Counted from the first letter of the stretch, positions 18,102 through 27,568 are shown. The stretch: 50,590 nucleotides of DNA from JAIBBG01 sp043748015 (GCA_043748015.1 JAYTOA010000012.1:1-50590), one strand, 5' to 3'. The notes: generated from the sequence alone by a model not told the origin. Translations and numbers: made by a program.

Positions 18102-19075
18102 TGAAGCCTCACATTATCACACTTTTTGTACTGACAGCATTACATGGCTGCCCTGAAAAATATGGGGACAAAACAGTGAAGACCCTCGATTCTGCGCCTA
18201 TTGCCAGCGATTTCGTTCCGACTGATTCCATAGATTGGGTGGAAGTAGAGAACGCTGAAAAAATACAAAACAAGGTTGCGCTATTGCATGACGAAATAGA
18301 CGATACTGTTCGCGATACACGATTGCGATTCCCTGAATTTACATTGCTGATGCATGATTTCAAAGGCTACGAACCCTATGAAGAAAACGGAATAAACAAA
18401 TACTCACTTCAATTCGGACTTTATGAAAATGACACACCCTTTGCCGTATTAAACGAAGACGAAAAAGACAACGAAGAGTATGTTGAAACACTGATTGTAT
18501 TGAAGGACTCAATGCACTTGAGCGAAATCCTTTTTGATGATCGCATCAACAACACGCTATTACAAATGATTCCGAACAATCCCACAGACAGATTCAAAAT
18601 GTCGATGCGTTATTTGTCGAGCATCAATGAAGTAATTGACTACAGGAAATTCAACAATGAAGAATTAGACGCACTTTATGAAAAATCGATTCATCATCAG
18701 GAGGAAACAAAGTATATCGATATTCCCGATTCTGCGTTCTTCTTTTTTCGCGCAATGCCACATACTTCCGATATGGAAGAAGTTAGAGTTGTGGATGGAA
18801 AAATTATTCCAGTCAAAAAAAGTAACAATAAGGAACAGATCAAATGGGAGCAGAAATATTATGAAGACGAAATTGCCCGAATCAAAAAAAAACACGGTTT
18901 ACGTGACACACTCGTAATTATTCCTGCGGAATATGACCGCGTAGCTACGCTCACGGACGATTCTCATCTTTATAGCTATATCTATGACGCATTTTTGTTT
19001 CGCATTCAACGGTATAACAGAAATAAATTGATTGAGACAAAATATATTATTGTTAGCATCGCATATGGCTGTTGA
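18101..19075 (+). CDS. predicted lipoprotein of unknown function
   Basis: The 324-residue protein has a short signal sequence with a poor lipobox (LTALHGC, Cys17; His at -2 is unusual). The rest is hydrophilic and acidic, with paired acidic runs (NEDEKDNEEY) and a basic Lys-rich segment near 240-260. I recognise no domain. It is translationally coupled to the small membrane protein upstream, suggesting that the two act together at the envelope. Confidence 0.65.
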   Translation: MKPHIITLFVLTALHGCPEKYGDKTVKTLDSAPIASDFVPTDSIDWVEVENAEKIQNKVALLHDEIDDTVRDTRLRFPEFTLLMHDFKGYEPYEENGINKYSLQFGLYENDTPFAVLNEDEKDNEEYVETLIVLKDSMHLSEILFDDRINNTLLQMIPNNPTDRFKMSMRYLSSINEVIDYRKFNNEELDALYEKSIHHQEETKYIDIPDSAFFFFRAMPHTSDMEEVRVVDGKIIPVKKSNNKEQIKWEQKYYEDEIARIKKKHGLRDTLVIIPAEYDRVATLTDDSHLYSYIYDAFLFRIQRYNRNKLIETKYIIVSIAYGC

Positions 19076-19131
19076 TTGGCAAACTCAATTGCAACTTCTT
19101 CATATTGAATTAAACAAACTTCAACCGCAAC

Positions 19132-19527
19132 ATGACACAACATATCGCATGCATCAGCCTCGTCATTGACGACTATGACAAAGCCATTGAATACTATACA
19201 CAAACGCTCAACTTTGATTTGATAGAAGATTCCATACTTAGCGAGACAAAACGTTGGGTGCTTGTCGCTCCGAAAGGATCCAACGGATGTCGTTTACTTC
19301 TGGCGAAAGCTGCAAACAACGAACAATCAATTCGCATTGGCAATCAAACTGGAGGCCGCGTTTTTCTGTTTCTCCACACCGACGATTTCGAAAACGACTA
19401 CCAAAATCTTTTGGATAAAAAAGTAACGATTGTAAGAGAGAAGATTGTGGAAGCGCATGGAACAGTGGCCGTGTTTCAAGATGTATATGGAAATTTATGG
19501 GATCTCATTGAACCTGTTTCCAAATAA
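19132..19527 (+). CDS. VOC-superfamily (glyoxalase/bleomycin-resistance-like) protein
   Basis: The 131-residue single VOC module has paired beta-alpha-beta-beta-beta halves: HIACISLVIDDYDKAIEYYTQTLNFDLIED at the front and RVFLFLHTDDFENDYQNLL, then VYGNLWDLIEP at the back. Possible metal ligands are His4, His83 (in LHTDD) and the Glu of DLIEP. Family members range from glyoxalase I to dioxygenases and antibiotic-binding proteins; the specific reaction is not readable here. It ends two bases from the convergent response-regulator gene with no terminator between. Confidence 0.8.
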   Translation: MTQHIACISLVIDDYDKAIEYYTQTLNFDLIEDSILSETKRWVLVAPKGSNGCRLLLAKAANNEQSIRIGNQTGGRVFLFLHTDDFENDYQNLLDKKVTIVREKIVEAHGTVAVFQDVYGNLWDLIEPVSK

Positions 19528-19529
19528 CG

Positions 19530-20279
19530 TCATCTCCCCTTCTCAAATTTCTCCATCAACAACTCCCTCTTTTGTGGAGAAACACCGATTTCAGAACCGT
19601 CGGTCATAGTGAGTATTCCGCCTTTTCCACGCGTGTACTTGGCTACATGATCCAGATTGATAAGATGTGATTTATGTACACGCAGAAAACCGGATTCCTG
19701 AAGTAGCTCTTCATAAAATTTCAGCGTGCGACAAATCATCATCTTGGGGCGTGATGTAAAATGGAAGTCCGTGAAATTGTCGTGCGCTTCACAGGAAACA
19801 ATTTCCTCAATGCGCACCACTTCAAATCCCTCGAGTAAAGGCAGTACAATTTTCTTCTGCTGTGCACCAAGCGCGTGAATGTTTTCAAGTATAACTCGCG
19901 CATGTGGTGCTGATACATTCTTCTCCCTTTGTTTTCGAATCTTGTCCACAGCAGTAATCAATTCATCAATGCTTACAGGCTTCAGTAAATAATAAGCTGC
20001 GCTATAATTCAGTGCTTGTATGGCGTAATGATCAAACGCTGTGACAAAAACTGTTTCAAAATTCACCTGGCCCACTTGCTCAAGTAAATCAAACCCATTT
20101 CCTTTAGGCATTTCGACATCCAGAAAAACGATGTCAGGATTGTGCCGACGAATCTCGGGAAGCGCGCTTTGAACTGAATCAGCTTCGGCAACAACTTTTA
20201 CATCGTCGCAATACTTCGCGACATATTCGCGCAAAACATTTCTGCTTGTCTGTTCGTCATCTACAATGATAGCTTTCAC
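19530..20279 (-). CDS. LytTR-family response regulator
   Basis: The 249-residue protein has an N-terminal receiver domain with the acidic pair in IVDDEQ, the phosphoacceptor Asp in VFLDVEMPKGNG and the Lys of YLLKPVS. A C-terminal LytTR DNA-binding domain (about 145-245) contains FLRVHKSHLINLDHVAKYTRG, the typical recognition region. It lies 34 bases after the kinase gene and is certainly its partner (LytS/LytR, AlgR-type). The target genes are unknown; no obvious tandem LytTR box was found nearby. Confidence 0.9.
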   Translation of the reverse strand: MKAIIVDDEQTSRNVLREYVAKYCDDVKVVAEADSVQSALPEIRRHNPDIVFLDVEMPKGNGFDLLEQVGQVNFETVFVTAFDHYAIQALNYSAAYYLLKPVSIDELITAVDKIRKQREKNVSAPHARVILENIHALGAQQKKIVLPLLEGFEVVRIEEIVSCEAHDNFTDFHFTSRPKMMICRTLKFYEELLQESGFLRVHKSHLINLDHVAKYTRGKGGILTMTDGSEIGVSPQKRELLMEKFEKGR

Positions 20280-20313
20280 TGCTTTTCGTTTTTATTGATT
20301 TCTATGATTTCTG

Positions 20314-22428
20314 CTATGCAACAGCTGTCTTTGAAATGTTTTGTGGAATGCATATTTTCACTGTTGCTCCAACATTTTCGGCTCCGGGAAAACTTTCAGA
20401 AACGCTGATGCTCATTCCGGAACTATATATTTCGTTCATGAGTTCGAGACGGGTGCGAATGTTTTGCATCCCAAGAGATACTTGCTTCTTCTGATTCAAC
20501 GTTTTTATCTCCTTCGATTTCTGTAAGCCAATTCCGTCATCGATGATTGTGATCATGAGCTGCTCACCTTCCATTTTGAATGAAATATGCAACGATCCCA
20601 TTCCTTCCCTGTAACGCAACCCATGCCAGATGGCATTCTCCAGATAAGGCTGGACAATCATGGGTGGCAACTCAAAACCTGCATTCTGCAGTTCCTCTGC
20701 AATATTCAGTTCATAGTTGAATTTGTCCTTGAACCTAGAGTGTTCCAGTTGCAAATACAACTTCAACATTTCAATTTCTTCTTCCAATGGAATAAAAGTG
20801 TGACGCGAATCGTCCATGACTTGTCGCATCAATTTTGAAAAAGAAGAGAGATAACGGTTTGCTGCGCGTTCATCATTCTGTGAAATGTATTCATTCACAG
20901 AATTAAGTGCGTTGAAAATAAAGTGAGGATTCATTTGTCCACTCAACGATTGCAACGTAAGAATTTTATCTGCCTTACGACGAGCGCGATTATTGCGAAT
21001 CATGTAGAAAGCCGTGACCAACATGAACGCCATGCAAATTCCCAAACCAAAAATGATGATGTTGCGGTTGAATACTTGCTCATTCTTCAACTCACGATCC
21101 TGACGCAGAACTTCGATTGACTTATCTGTAAGTTCTCTTTCCTTCTCCAGCAATTGAATACGCTGTTGATTTTGCCCAATGCTATTGCTGAGCTCAATCG
21201 CTTCGGACAATTCGAGATTCCGCGCCGCTTGCACTGAGTCCTGTTGTTGTGCATATCGCTGATAATAATCCAGAGCTTTGGTCAATTCATTTCTCTTCAA
21301 ATAACTTTGAGCAAGTTGTTTGTATGCGTCTGCACCCACTTGTAACTCAGCGCTGCGATAGGGAATTGGCGCCAACTGTTGAGCGACATCACTGCTGTTC
21401 ACAAGAGACTTATTGTCATCGACATTTAATTGCACATCAAGACTTTTCTTTAAATACGATTCAGCCATTACGGCGTTGTCAGAATTCAGATAAGCATTTC
21501 CAATTTCGAGATTTTCCTTCTTTACCGCATACGAATTGTTCGCTTTCTGATTGATAACAATGTTGCTATTGCGTGCTTGAATTTCTTGTGTAAAATCGCC
21601 ACGCGAACGATAGAAAGCTGCAAGTGCTTCATTCGATTCAATCGACAATGCAGTCATTCCATATTTATCTGAAACTGATTTTGCTTGATTGTAATATTCA
21701 ACAGCTTTGATATCATTTGAAAGACCTTCATACAGACTTCCGAGCGCAAGCAAGGTCTGTGCTTCACCGCTTGCGTTCTTCGCATTGCGATCATCACTCA
21801 GCAAACCGTTGAGCAATGACAACGCCTCATTTGTGTTGCCAAGATTGATCCGTATTGCAGCCAATGTGCGGGTTGCATTCTTGCGACGTTGATCATCGAC
21901 TCCAGAAAACTGATCCCCAAGAGCAACATTGATACTCTTCAAAGCTTCATCATTCCGTCCCAAAGTTTCAAGCGATGCTGCACTTTGACTGTAAGCTTCA
22001 AACAACACAACATCATTCAATATCGGAACACCTCGCTCGATCTTTTTTGAATACCCGCTTGAATTTTGAGATGCCGATTTTGCCTGAATACATTTCTTGA
22101 AATTTTCTACCGCCATAGCCGGTTGCCCCATGCTTTTCTGCAAATTTCCAAGCGCGAGATATGCCTTGCTTTCTGCATTGTAATCACCACGATGAATGCT
22201 AATTTCTATGGCCCTGTTGATGTAGTTAACCGCACGGAGCGGTGTTTTTGTTGCTATGATTTGTGCCGAATCGAGATAGATAGAAACGGAATCTACATAC
22301 TGTTCCTCGTAACCAGACTTCGGATTATTATACCGCTGAGAAGTAGCATCGAAACAAGCAAACACCAAAAGCAAAAATGAAAATTGCTTCAAGAAATGAA
22401 TACAAAAATTTGACGTGTTCGACTTCAT
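20314..22428 (-). CDS. LytS-type sensor histidine kinase with TPR sensor region
   Basis: The 704-residue protein starts with a signal sequence (residues 8-30), a periplasmic TPR region (about 40-410), a coiled coil and one transmembrane helix (IIIFGLGICMAFMLVTAFYM). The cytoplasmic His_kinase domain follows, with the phosphoacceptor in MNPHFIFNALNSVNEYI, and then a HATPase domain (MIVQPYLENAIWHGL, DDGIGL). I chose the ATG at 22428 because upstream residues look non-coding and because a TAAGTTTG promoter element sits eight bases before it. It probably senses an envelope state through the TPRs and phosphorylates the adjacent LytTR regulator. Confidence 0.9.
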   Translation of the reverse strand: MKSNTSNFCIHFLKQFSFLLLVFACFDATSQRYNNPKSGYEEQYVDSVSIYLDSAQIIATKTPLRAVNYINRAIEISIHRGDYNAESKAYLALGNLQKSMGQPAMAVENFKKCIQAKSASQNSSGYSKKIERGVPILNDVVLFEAYSQSAASLETLGRNDEALKSINVALGDQFSGVDDQRRKNATRTLAAIRINLGNTNEALSLLNGLLSDDRNAKNASGEAQTLLALGSLYEGLSNDIKAVEYYNQAKSVSDKYGMTALSIESNEALAAFYRSRGDFTQEIQARNSNIVINQKANNSYAVKKENLEIGNAYLNSDNAVMAESYLKKSLDVQLNVDDNKSLVNSSDVAQQLAPIPYRSAELQVGADAYKQLAQSYLKRNELTKALDYYQRYAQQQDSVQAARNLELSEAIELSNSIGQNQQRIQLLEKERELTDKSIEVLRQDRELKNEQVFNRNIIIFGLGICMAFMLVTAFYMIRNNRARRKADKILTLQSLSGQMNPHFIFNALNSVNEYISQNDERAANRYLSSFSKLMRQVMDDSRHTFIPLEEEIEMLKLYLQLEHSRFKDKFNYELNIAEELQNAGFELPPMIVQPYLENAIWHGLRYREGMGSLHISFKMEGEQLMITIIDDGIGLQKSKEIKTLNQKKQVSLGMQNIRTRLELMNEIYSSGMSISVSESFPGAENVGATVKICIPQNISKTAVA

Positions 22429-22436
22429 TGGTTGAG

Positions 22437-22444
22437 CAAACTTA
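22437..22444 (-). promoter_or_regulatory. promoter -7 element for the LytS/LytTR operon
   Basis: TAAGTTTG on the minus strand is an exact TAnnTTTG. The ATG begins nine bases downstream, so the transcript would have almost no leader. No clear -33 TTTG is present at the usual distance. Confidence 0.45.
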
Positions 22445-22647
22445 GGACAGTTTGCACCTAAAGTAAAAAAGCAAAACGTCCAAAACACCTTAAAACAAGG
22501 GATTTCACCTGCATTTCTACCTACTTCACTCACTGGCCAATGTAATTCACCAAGCGAAAATACCGTTTCACTAAGTGATAAAAAATAACGCGTATAAGCC
22601 AAATAATTTTACGGTGAAATCAACAAATATCACTAAAAAATTCAGTC

Positions 22648-23865
22648 ATGAAAACATCACATTTGAAACAACGATTGACCTCATTAAGAAGTCGCTTCCT
22701 TCCATTTATCGCAGCATCATTCATGATGCTTAATACTGCATGCAGTTCTACAACCGGCAATGGTCAGGTGCCTTTAGACATACCGGCAGCAACGGTTGGA
22801 CAAGGCTTTGTTCCAACTCCAACCGCCAAGAAGCAAATAAAAATTGCGTTATTACTAGACACAAGTAACAGCATGGACGGATTGATTGATCAGGCAAAAT
22901 CTACGCTCTGGAAATTCGTAAATGCGCTTTCAACTACAACATACGAAAACGAAAAACCTGAGCTGCAGATCGCGCTCTATGAATACGGCAACTCACGCAT
23001 TCCGGCACGTGAAGGCTTTATCAAACAGGTTTCTTCATTCACCGGAGATCTCGATTTAATCTCACAACAACTCTTCTCACTTTCAACAAACGGCGGCGAT
23101 GAATTCTGTGGAGAAGTCATTCACACTTCACTTCAACAACTTGAATGGAATGGAAACGCGGAAGACTTACGGTTGATTTTCATTGCAGGAAATGAAGAAT
23201 TCACACAAGGCGCCAGGAGTTATAAATCTGCTTGCGGACTTGCCAAAGAAAAAGACGTAATTGTGAATACCATCTTCTGTGGTGATTTCAATGAAGGTAT
23301 AATAGGCCAATGGAAAAATGGTGCAGACCTTACCAAAGGAAATTACATGAGCATCGAACAAGATCGAAAAACGGTTTACATCGAATCTCCTTTCGATATT
23401 GAAATCGAAAAACTCAACAGTTCGCTGAATGCAACATACATCTATTACGGCAAAGAGGGATCGTCCAAAAAAGAGAATCAGGAGGTACAGGACAGAAATG
23501 CCGAATATTATGGAAAGGGAAATAAAACGGAGCGCGTGCTCTCGAAAACCAGTTCGTTCTATTCGAATTCTTCCTGGGATCTTGTGGATGCCAGCAATCA
23601 AAAAGACTTTGACATTACCAAGATCAAAGAGTCGGAATGGCCTGAAGAATTGAAAGGCAAAACCACAACAGAGCGACAATTGATTATCACACAAAAAAAC
23701 AATGAGCGTGAAGAAATCAAAAAGCAAATTGGTGTGTACAGCATCAAGCGCACAGAGTATATCGCAACGATTGCCAAAGAGACAGGTCAAACAAGTTCTC
23801 TTGATGACGCAATGTTGAAAGCAGTTACGGAACAGGCAAAAGACAAGGGATTCACCATCCAATAA
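22648..23865 (+). CDS. VWA-domain lipoprotein
   Basis: The 405-residue protein has a lipoprotein signal peptide (MMLNTACSS, Cys32). The von Willebrand A domain runs from about residue 63 to 245. The MIDAS loop DTSNS is intact (IALLLDTSNSMDGLIDQAK), and the later strand reads LIFIAGNEEF, as in the IAGNE-type VWA lipoproteins common in Bacteroidota. The C-terminal third is charged and probably helical. It probably binds a divalent-metal-dependent protein partner in the periplasm or at the surface. A hairpin terminator follows the gene. Confidence 0.85.
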   Translation: MKTSHLKQRLTSLRSRFLPFIAASFMMLNTACSSTTGNGQVPLDIPAATVGQGFVPTPTAKKQIKIALLLDTSNSMDGLIDQAKSTLWKFVNALSTTTYENEKPELQIALYEYGNSRIPAREGFIKQVSSFTGDLDLISQQLFSLSTNGGDEFCGEVIHTSLQQLEWNGNAEDLRLIFIAGNEEFTQGARSYKSACGLAKEKDVIVNTIFCGDFNEGIIGQWKNGADLTKGNYMSIEQDRKTVYIESPFDIEIEKLNSSLNATYIYYGKEGSSKKENQEVQDRNAEYYGKGNKTERVLSKTSSFYSNSSWDLVDASNQKDFDITKIKESEWPEELKGKTTTERQLIITQKNNEREEIKKQIGVYSIKRTEYIATIAKETGQTSSLDDAMLKAVTEQAKDKGFTIQ

Positions 23866-23884
23866 ATATTCAACGCGTCTACTG

Positions 23885-23920
23885 AAAGGTCATCATCTCA
23901 TTATGGATGATGGCCTTTTT
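23885..23920 (+). terminator. rho-independent terminator after the VWA lipoprotein gene
   Basis: A 13-bp stem (23885-23897 with 23906-23918, one G-T pair) with an eight-base loop ends in a T run, about 20 bases after the stop codon. Confidence 0.8.
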
Positions 23921-23982
23921 GATTTCCAAATCAAGTGATAAAGATCATTCACGGAGTGAGAAAGCGTGTTCACGATGTGGCG

Positions 23983-24014
23983 TTTTAGGAAGTCAAATGC
24001 ACCTTCTAGATTTG
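23983..24014 (+). promoter_or_regulatory. promoter for the DUF4139 gene
   Basis: TTTT (23983-23986) and TAGATTTG (24007-24014) are separated by 20 bases. The second is an exact TAnnTTTG. The predicted leader is about 30 bases. Confidence 0.5.
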
Positions 24015-24050
24015 AACAAGAATCAATAAAATCAATAAAAAAACAACGCG

Positions 24051-25649
24051 ATGAAAAGCTATTTCCTACTCCTTGTAATCTCATTCGCCCTATGCTCGAA
24101 TGTATATTCTCAAGAAATCTCGGCCAATTCAAAAGTCAGCGACGTAACAGTTTATCGAGGATTGGCGAAAGAAACACGAACATCAACAGTAACAGTTCCC
24201 GAAGGCAATTCAGAAATTGTGTTGTCCGGAATTACTACATTGATGACAGATCCAAGTTTGCAAGTATCCGTAAAAGGAAACGCCACATTGCTCTCTGCAA
24301 GCGTGAGAACAAACCATTTCACAGAATTGAATAGCGCACCAAAAGACAGTAAAGCCGATAAACTGCGTGACTCCATTATAGCTATCGAAATAGACGTGCG
24401 ATGGATTGTAGAACAGCGTTCAATCATCAATGGCGAATTGTCATTGGTTAATGAATTGCTCAAACCAACAAATACCAAAGACGCTTTTAAACCCGCGGAC
24501 CTAACTGCACTCACTGACTTCTATCGTTCACGCTTTACTGATCTAAAAAAGAAATTATTTGACCTCACATTGGTGGAAGAGTCGCTTGTTGCGAACAAGA
24601 ACAAATTTCAAGCACAATTGAATGAAACAGGCGCGAGAAAAATTGATCCCGTGAAGGAAATCGTATTGAGTTTTTACTCTGAAAAAGGAGGATCGCTCCA
24701 ACTAAAATGTAATTATCTCGTGACATCAGCAGGATGGGTTCCTATGTATGATCTACACGTGGAAAATGTGAGTCAACCAGTAGCACTCACTTATAAGGCG
24801 AAAATTTTTCAACGTACAGGCACAGATTGGAAAGACGTTCGTACAACGATATCATCCGCCAATCCAAGTGTCAACAACAATCGCCCATTGATGAGCCCGA
24901 AATATGTTGACTATGCCACCTATGCATTCAATGCGTACTCCAGCGATGGCAGCATTTCAAACATGATGCAAGCGGAACGCATTGATGTTAAGAAACTTGA
25001 TGCAGCTAATCAATTGAACCCCGCAATTACTGTTGAAAGCGATATACATGTTGAGTTTGTGCTGGAATCAAAACAGAACATTGCATCGAACGGAAAAGAA
25101 CACATCGTGTTGATGCAAGACTATAAAGTACCTGCTACTTACAAATACCATGCGGTGCCAAAACTTGATCCTGCAGCGTACTTGCTTGCCAAGATCACCG
25201 ATTACGGTCAATACAATTTACTGGCAGGTGACGCCAATATTTTCTTCGGAGATACTTACGTCGGTCAGGTACAACTCAATCCGCAAATCACTGCAGATAC
25301 TCTTCTCGTTTCACTTGGAAGAGATGAAAGAATTGTGATTAAGCGAAGTTGTTTGACGACAAAGAATTCAAAGAAACTTTTCAGTGGCATTCAAAAGGAT
25401 TCACATGGCTGGGAAACTGTCATCAGAAACAATAAAGGAATTCCTATTGACATTGAAATCCTCGATCAGGTTCCATTGTCGCGTCGCAAAGAAATTGAAG
25501 TGAAGCTCAATGAAAAAAGTGGTGCCGACTTTAATGAGCCATACGGTAAACTATTATGGAATCTCACCATCATGCCTAATGACAGCAAGAAAATTACTTT
25601 GATGTATACAATAGAATATCCTGAAGGAAAAAATGTTCAAGAGCTGTAG
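24051..25649 (+). CDS. MuiA-like DUF4140/DUF4139 protein
   Basis: The 532-residue exported protein has a signal peptide ending NVYSQ (residue 21). An N-terminal DUF4140 domain (about 25-130; KVSDVTVYRGLAKETRTSTV) leads into a helical, probably coiled-coil stretch (about 95-195), then DUF4139 (about 205-532), with YLVTSAGWVPMYDLHVEN, FQRTGTDWKDV and the closing LLWNLTIMPNDSKKITLMYTIEYPEGK. The family is named for a Pseudomonas mucoidy inhibitor, but its biochemical role is not known. It is likely periplasmic or surface-bound. A nested hairpin terminator follows. Confidence 0.85.
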   Translation: MKSYFLLLVISFALCSNVYSQEISANSKVSDVTVYRGLAKETRTSTVTVPEGNSEIVLSGITTLMTDPSLQVSVKGNATLLSASVRTNHFTELNSAPKDSKADKLRDSIIAIEIDVRWIVEQRSIINGELSLVNELLKPTNTKDAFKPADLTALTDFYRSRFTDLKKKLFDLTLVEESLVANKNKFQAQLNETGARKIDPVKEIVLSFYSEKGGSLQLKCNYLVTSAGWVPMYDLHVENVSQPVALTYKAKIFQRTGTDWKDVRTTISSANPSVNNNRPLMSPKYVDYATYAFNAYSSDGSISNMMQAERIDVKKLDAANQLNPAITVESDIHVEFVLESKQNIASNGKEHIVLMQDYKVPATYKYHAVPKLDPAAYLLAKITDYGQYNLLAGDANIFFGDTYVGQVQLNPQITADTLLVSLGRDERIVIKRSCLTTKNSKKLFSGIQKDSHGWETVIRNNKGIPIDIEILDQVPLSRRKEIEVKLNEKSGADFNEPYGKLLWNLTIMPNDSKKITLMYTIEYPEGKNVQEL

Positions 25650-25688
25650 CGTTCCATTTATATAGTACGTTCGTTTAAGCTTTTTGCC

Positions 25689-25763
25689 AAAGATCAATCT
25701 CGTTGATCATTCAAAACACTTTCTAATTCAAAGTGTGCGAAACATCGAGATTGATCTTTTTAA
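25689..25763 (+). terminator. nested-hairpin terminator
   Basis: A perfect 14-bp outer stem, AAAGATCAATCTCG (25689-25702) and CGAGATTGATCTTT (25746-25759), followed by Ts, encloses a second 7-bp hairpin, ACACTTT/AAAGTGT (25716-25722 and 25730-25736). It is 40 bases after the DUF4139 gene. Confidence 0.55.
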
Positions 25764-25840
25764 TTAACTCAAAATAGAATGTGTAATCAAGGACAACCTT
25801 CGGGAATAAGGTATAAATTAGCATCACTAATACATACCAA

Positions 25841-26674
25841 ATGCTAACGAACTTCTTTCTATTACCACCTTGGTTGTTTACACTAATCTTATCCGTTTCC
25901 AATGGCCTCGCAGTGATTGTCGGCTTGTTGATCACCCGAAAATTTCTACCTACCGTTTATTTTAAACAGGAAGACGCCCAAATCGCCAATATCATGATTC
26001 GTCAGATCAGCACGCTGTTATCTGTGCTGATGGCATTTGCCGTTATATCAACTTGGCAGGATTACGAACATCAGAGGAAAAACACTGCGGAAGAAGCCAT
26101 CGCCATGGGTAATCTTTATCGTGACAGTCGCGGCCTCCAGCCAGAAATAGAGCACACAGTACAAGGACTGCTCATTGACTATACAAGGTATGTTGTAGAA
26201 GATGCTTGGCCGAAAATGTTGGAAAAGAAAGTAAGTCAGAATACATGGACATCTTTCAATAAACTGTATGGTTATGTCATCAGATTGGAACCTGCAAATG
26301 GTCAAGAGCAAATTGTTTTCAATCACTTGCTTGACCATCTAAATGACCTTGCAAAATTCAGAAGAATGCGTCTTATTAGAAATGCGAGTCCACACATTCC
26401 CGACATTCTATGGGTGTGCATTTTCGTGTGCACTTTCATGATCACTTTTTCATCTTACTTCCTTCGCAGCAATAGCCGCAAGGCGCACACAACCCTCTTA
26501 GCCATTTCAGGAGTGGTGTATGGCCTCATATTCGCCATCCTCCTTCTGCTCAACCATCCGTATTCCGGAAGTTTGCAAATCTCTTGCGATCCGCTTCGAA
26601 ATCTGCTCAACGATGTATATCCAATGGCAGATATTACACAATTGATTGAATCACCTTCAGTCATAAAGGAGTGA
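25841..26674 (+). CDS. DUF4239 (bestrophin-like) membrane protein
   Basis: The 277-residue protein has four predicted membrane helices: about residues 8-30 and 45-70 at the N terminus, and about 188-208 and 220-243 at the C terminus. A soluble middle region carries the family sequence VISTWQDYEHQRKNTAEEAIAMGNLYRDS. It is typical DUF4239 in length and layout. DUF4239 is distantly likened to bestrophin channels, but no transport activity is established that I know of. Confidence 0.8.
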   Translation: MLTNFFLLPPWLFTLILSVSNGLAVIVGLLITRKFLPTVYFKQEDAQIANIMIRQISTLLSVLMAFAVISTWQDYEHQRKNTAEEAIAMGNLYRDSRGLQPEIEHTVQGLLIDYTRYVVEDAWPKMLEKKVSQNTWTSFNKLYGYVIRLEPANGQEQIVFNHLLDHLNDLAKFRRMRLIRNASPHIPDILWVCIFVCTFMITFSSYFLRSNSRKAHTTLLAISGVVYGLIFAILLLLNHPYSGSLQISCDPLRNLLNDVYPMADITQLIESPSVIKE

Positions 26675-26816
26675 TATCGATCATGAAATCCTGAAGTTTT
26701 CAATGAATCAACCATTGCCTTTTTCACTAACTTGTTCCAAGTCATTTTCGGACAGGTTGTAATGCCACATTTCAACAATTTTTTTTCACATGCTCATTTC
26801 AAATTCCACAATTTTA

Positions 26817-26850
26817 TTGCAAACGTTCAGATTGAACAGCATTACTTTTA
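26817..26850 (+). promoter_or_regulatory. possible promoter for the zinc-ribbon gene
   Basis: TTG (26817-26819) and TACTTTTA (26843-26850, one mismatch to TAnnTTTG) are separated by 23 bases. The predicted start is near 26857, about 30 bases before the ATG. Confidence 0.35.
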
Positions 26851-26887
26851 GCCCAATATGACACTGAAATAGTCAAATCAAAAAATA

Positions 26888-27154
26888 ATGTCACTCACAT
26901 ACAAAAATTGCCAGTGCTGCGGAATGCCATTGAAACGGGATGAAAATGGTGGAGGAACAAATGCCGATGATAGCAAAAGCACAATGTATTGTTCAAGATG
27001 TTATGTCAAAGGTGAATTTCAAAATTCGGAAATTAATTCCGCTGAAAAAATGCAAGCCTTTGTGAAAGATAAAATGAAGGCAATGGGTTTTCCGGGATTC
27101 CTCGCGGGTATTCTTACCAAAGGAATTCCAAAACTGGAAAGATGGAAAAATTAA
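26888..27154 (+). CDS. putative zinc-ribbon protein
   Basis: The 88-residue protein has two Cys pairs, CQCCGMPL near residue 9 and YCSRCYVKGEF near 37, spaced as a zinc ribbon (zf-ribbon_2/DUF type common in Bacteroidota and Firmicutes). The C-terminal half is helical (AEKMQAFVKDKMKAMGF). It has no export signal. It is 12 bases upstream of the AHSA1-like gene, so the two are probably one operon. Function unknown beyond metal binding. Confidence 0.8.
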   Translation: MSLTYKNCQCCGMPLKRDENGGGTNADDSKSTMYCSRCYVKGEFQNSEINSAEKMQAFVKDKMKAMGFPGFLAGILTKGIPKLERWKN

Positions 27155-27166
27155 TCATTAAAAAAT

Positions 27167-27568
27167 ATGAGTTTGAAATTTACACTCACCGCAAAAATTC
27201 CCGCCTCAGCAAAAGCTATTTATAACGCATGGCTTGATAGCGAAGAACACGCTTTAATGACGGATTCTGAATCTGCTGTTGCCAGCCATGATGTCGGCGC
27301 TGAATACAAAGCACACGGCGAATACATCACAGGTATCAACAAAGAACTTGTACCCAATAAAAAAATAGTGCAGACCTGGAGATCGTCGTCATTTAAAAAA
27401 TCTGATCCCGATTCACTCATCGAAGTATTGCTGGTAGAGAAAAATGGCGCAACGGAAATCACACTCATTCACAGCAACATTCCTGAACCGGAATATCATG
27501 TCGAAAAAGGTTGGGTTGATCACTATTTCGAACCGATGACGCGATACTTTCTTGCAAAACAAATCTAG
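27167..27568 (+). CDS. SRPBCC/AHSA1-like domain protein
   Basis: The 133-residue protein is of the AHSA1 type (activator of Hsp90 ATPase homologue, C-terminal-like). It shows the opening strand TAKIPASAKAIYNAWLDSEEH, the central KIVQTWRSSSF and the closing helix with GWVDHYFEPMTRYF. Bacterial members usually act as small ligand-binding proteins without Hsp90. It follows the zinc-ribbon gene by 12 bases. Confidence 0.85.
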   Translation: MSLKFTLTAKIPASAKAIYNAWLDSEEHALMTDSESAVASHDVGAEYKAHGEYITGINKELVPNKKIVQTWRSSSFKKSDPDSLIEVLLVEKNGATEITLIHSNIPEPEYHVEKGWVDHYFEPMTRYFLAKQI

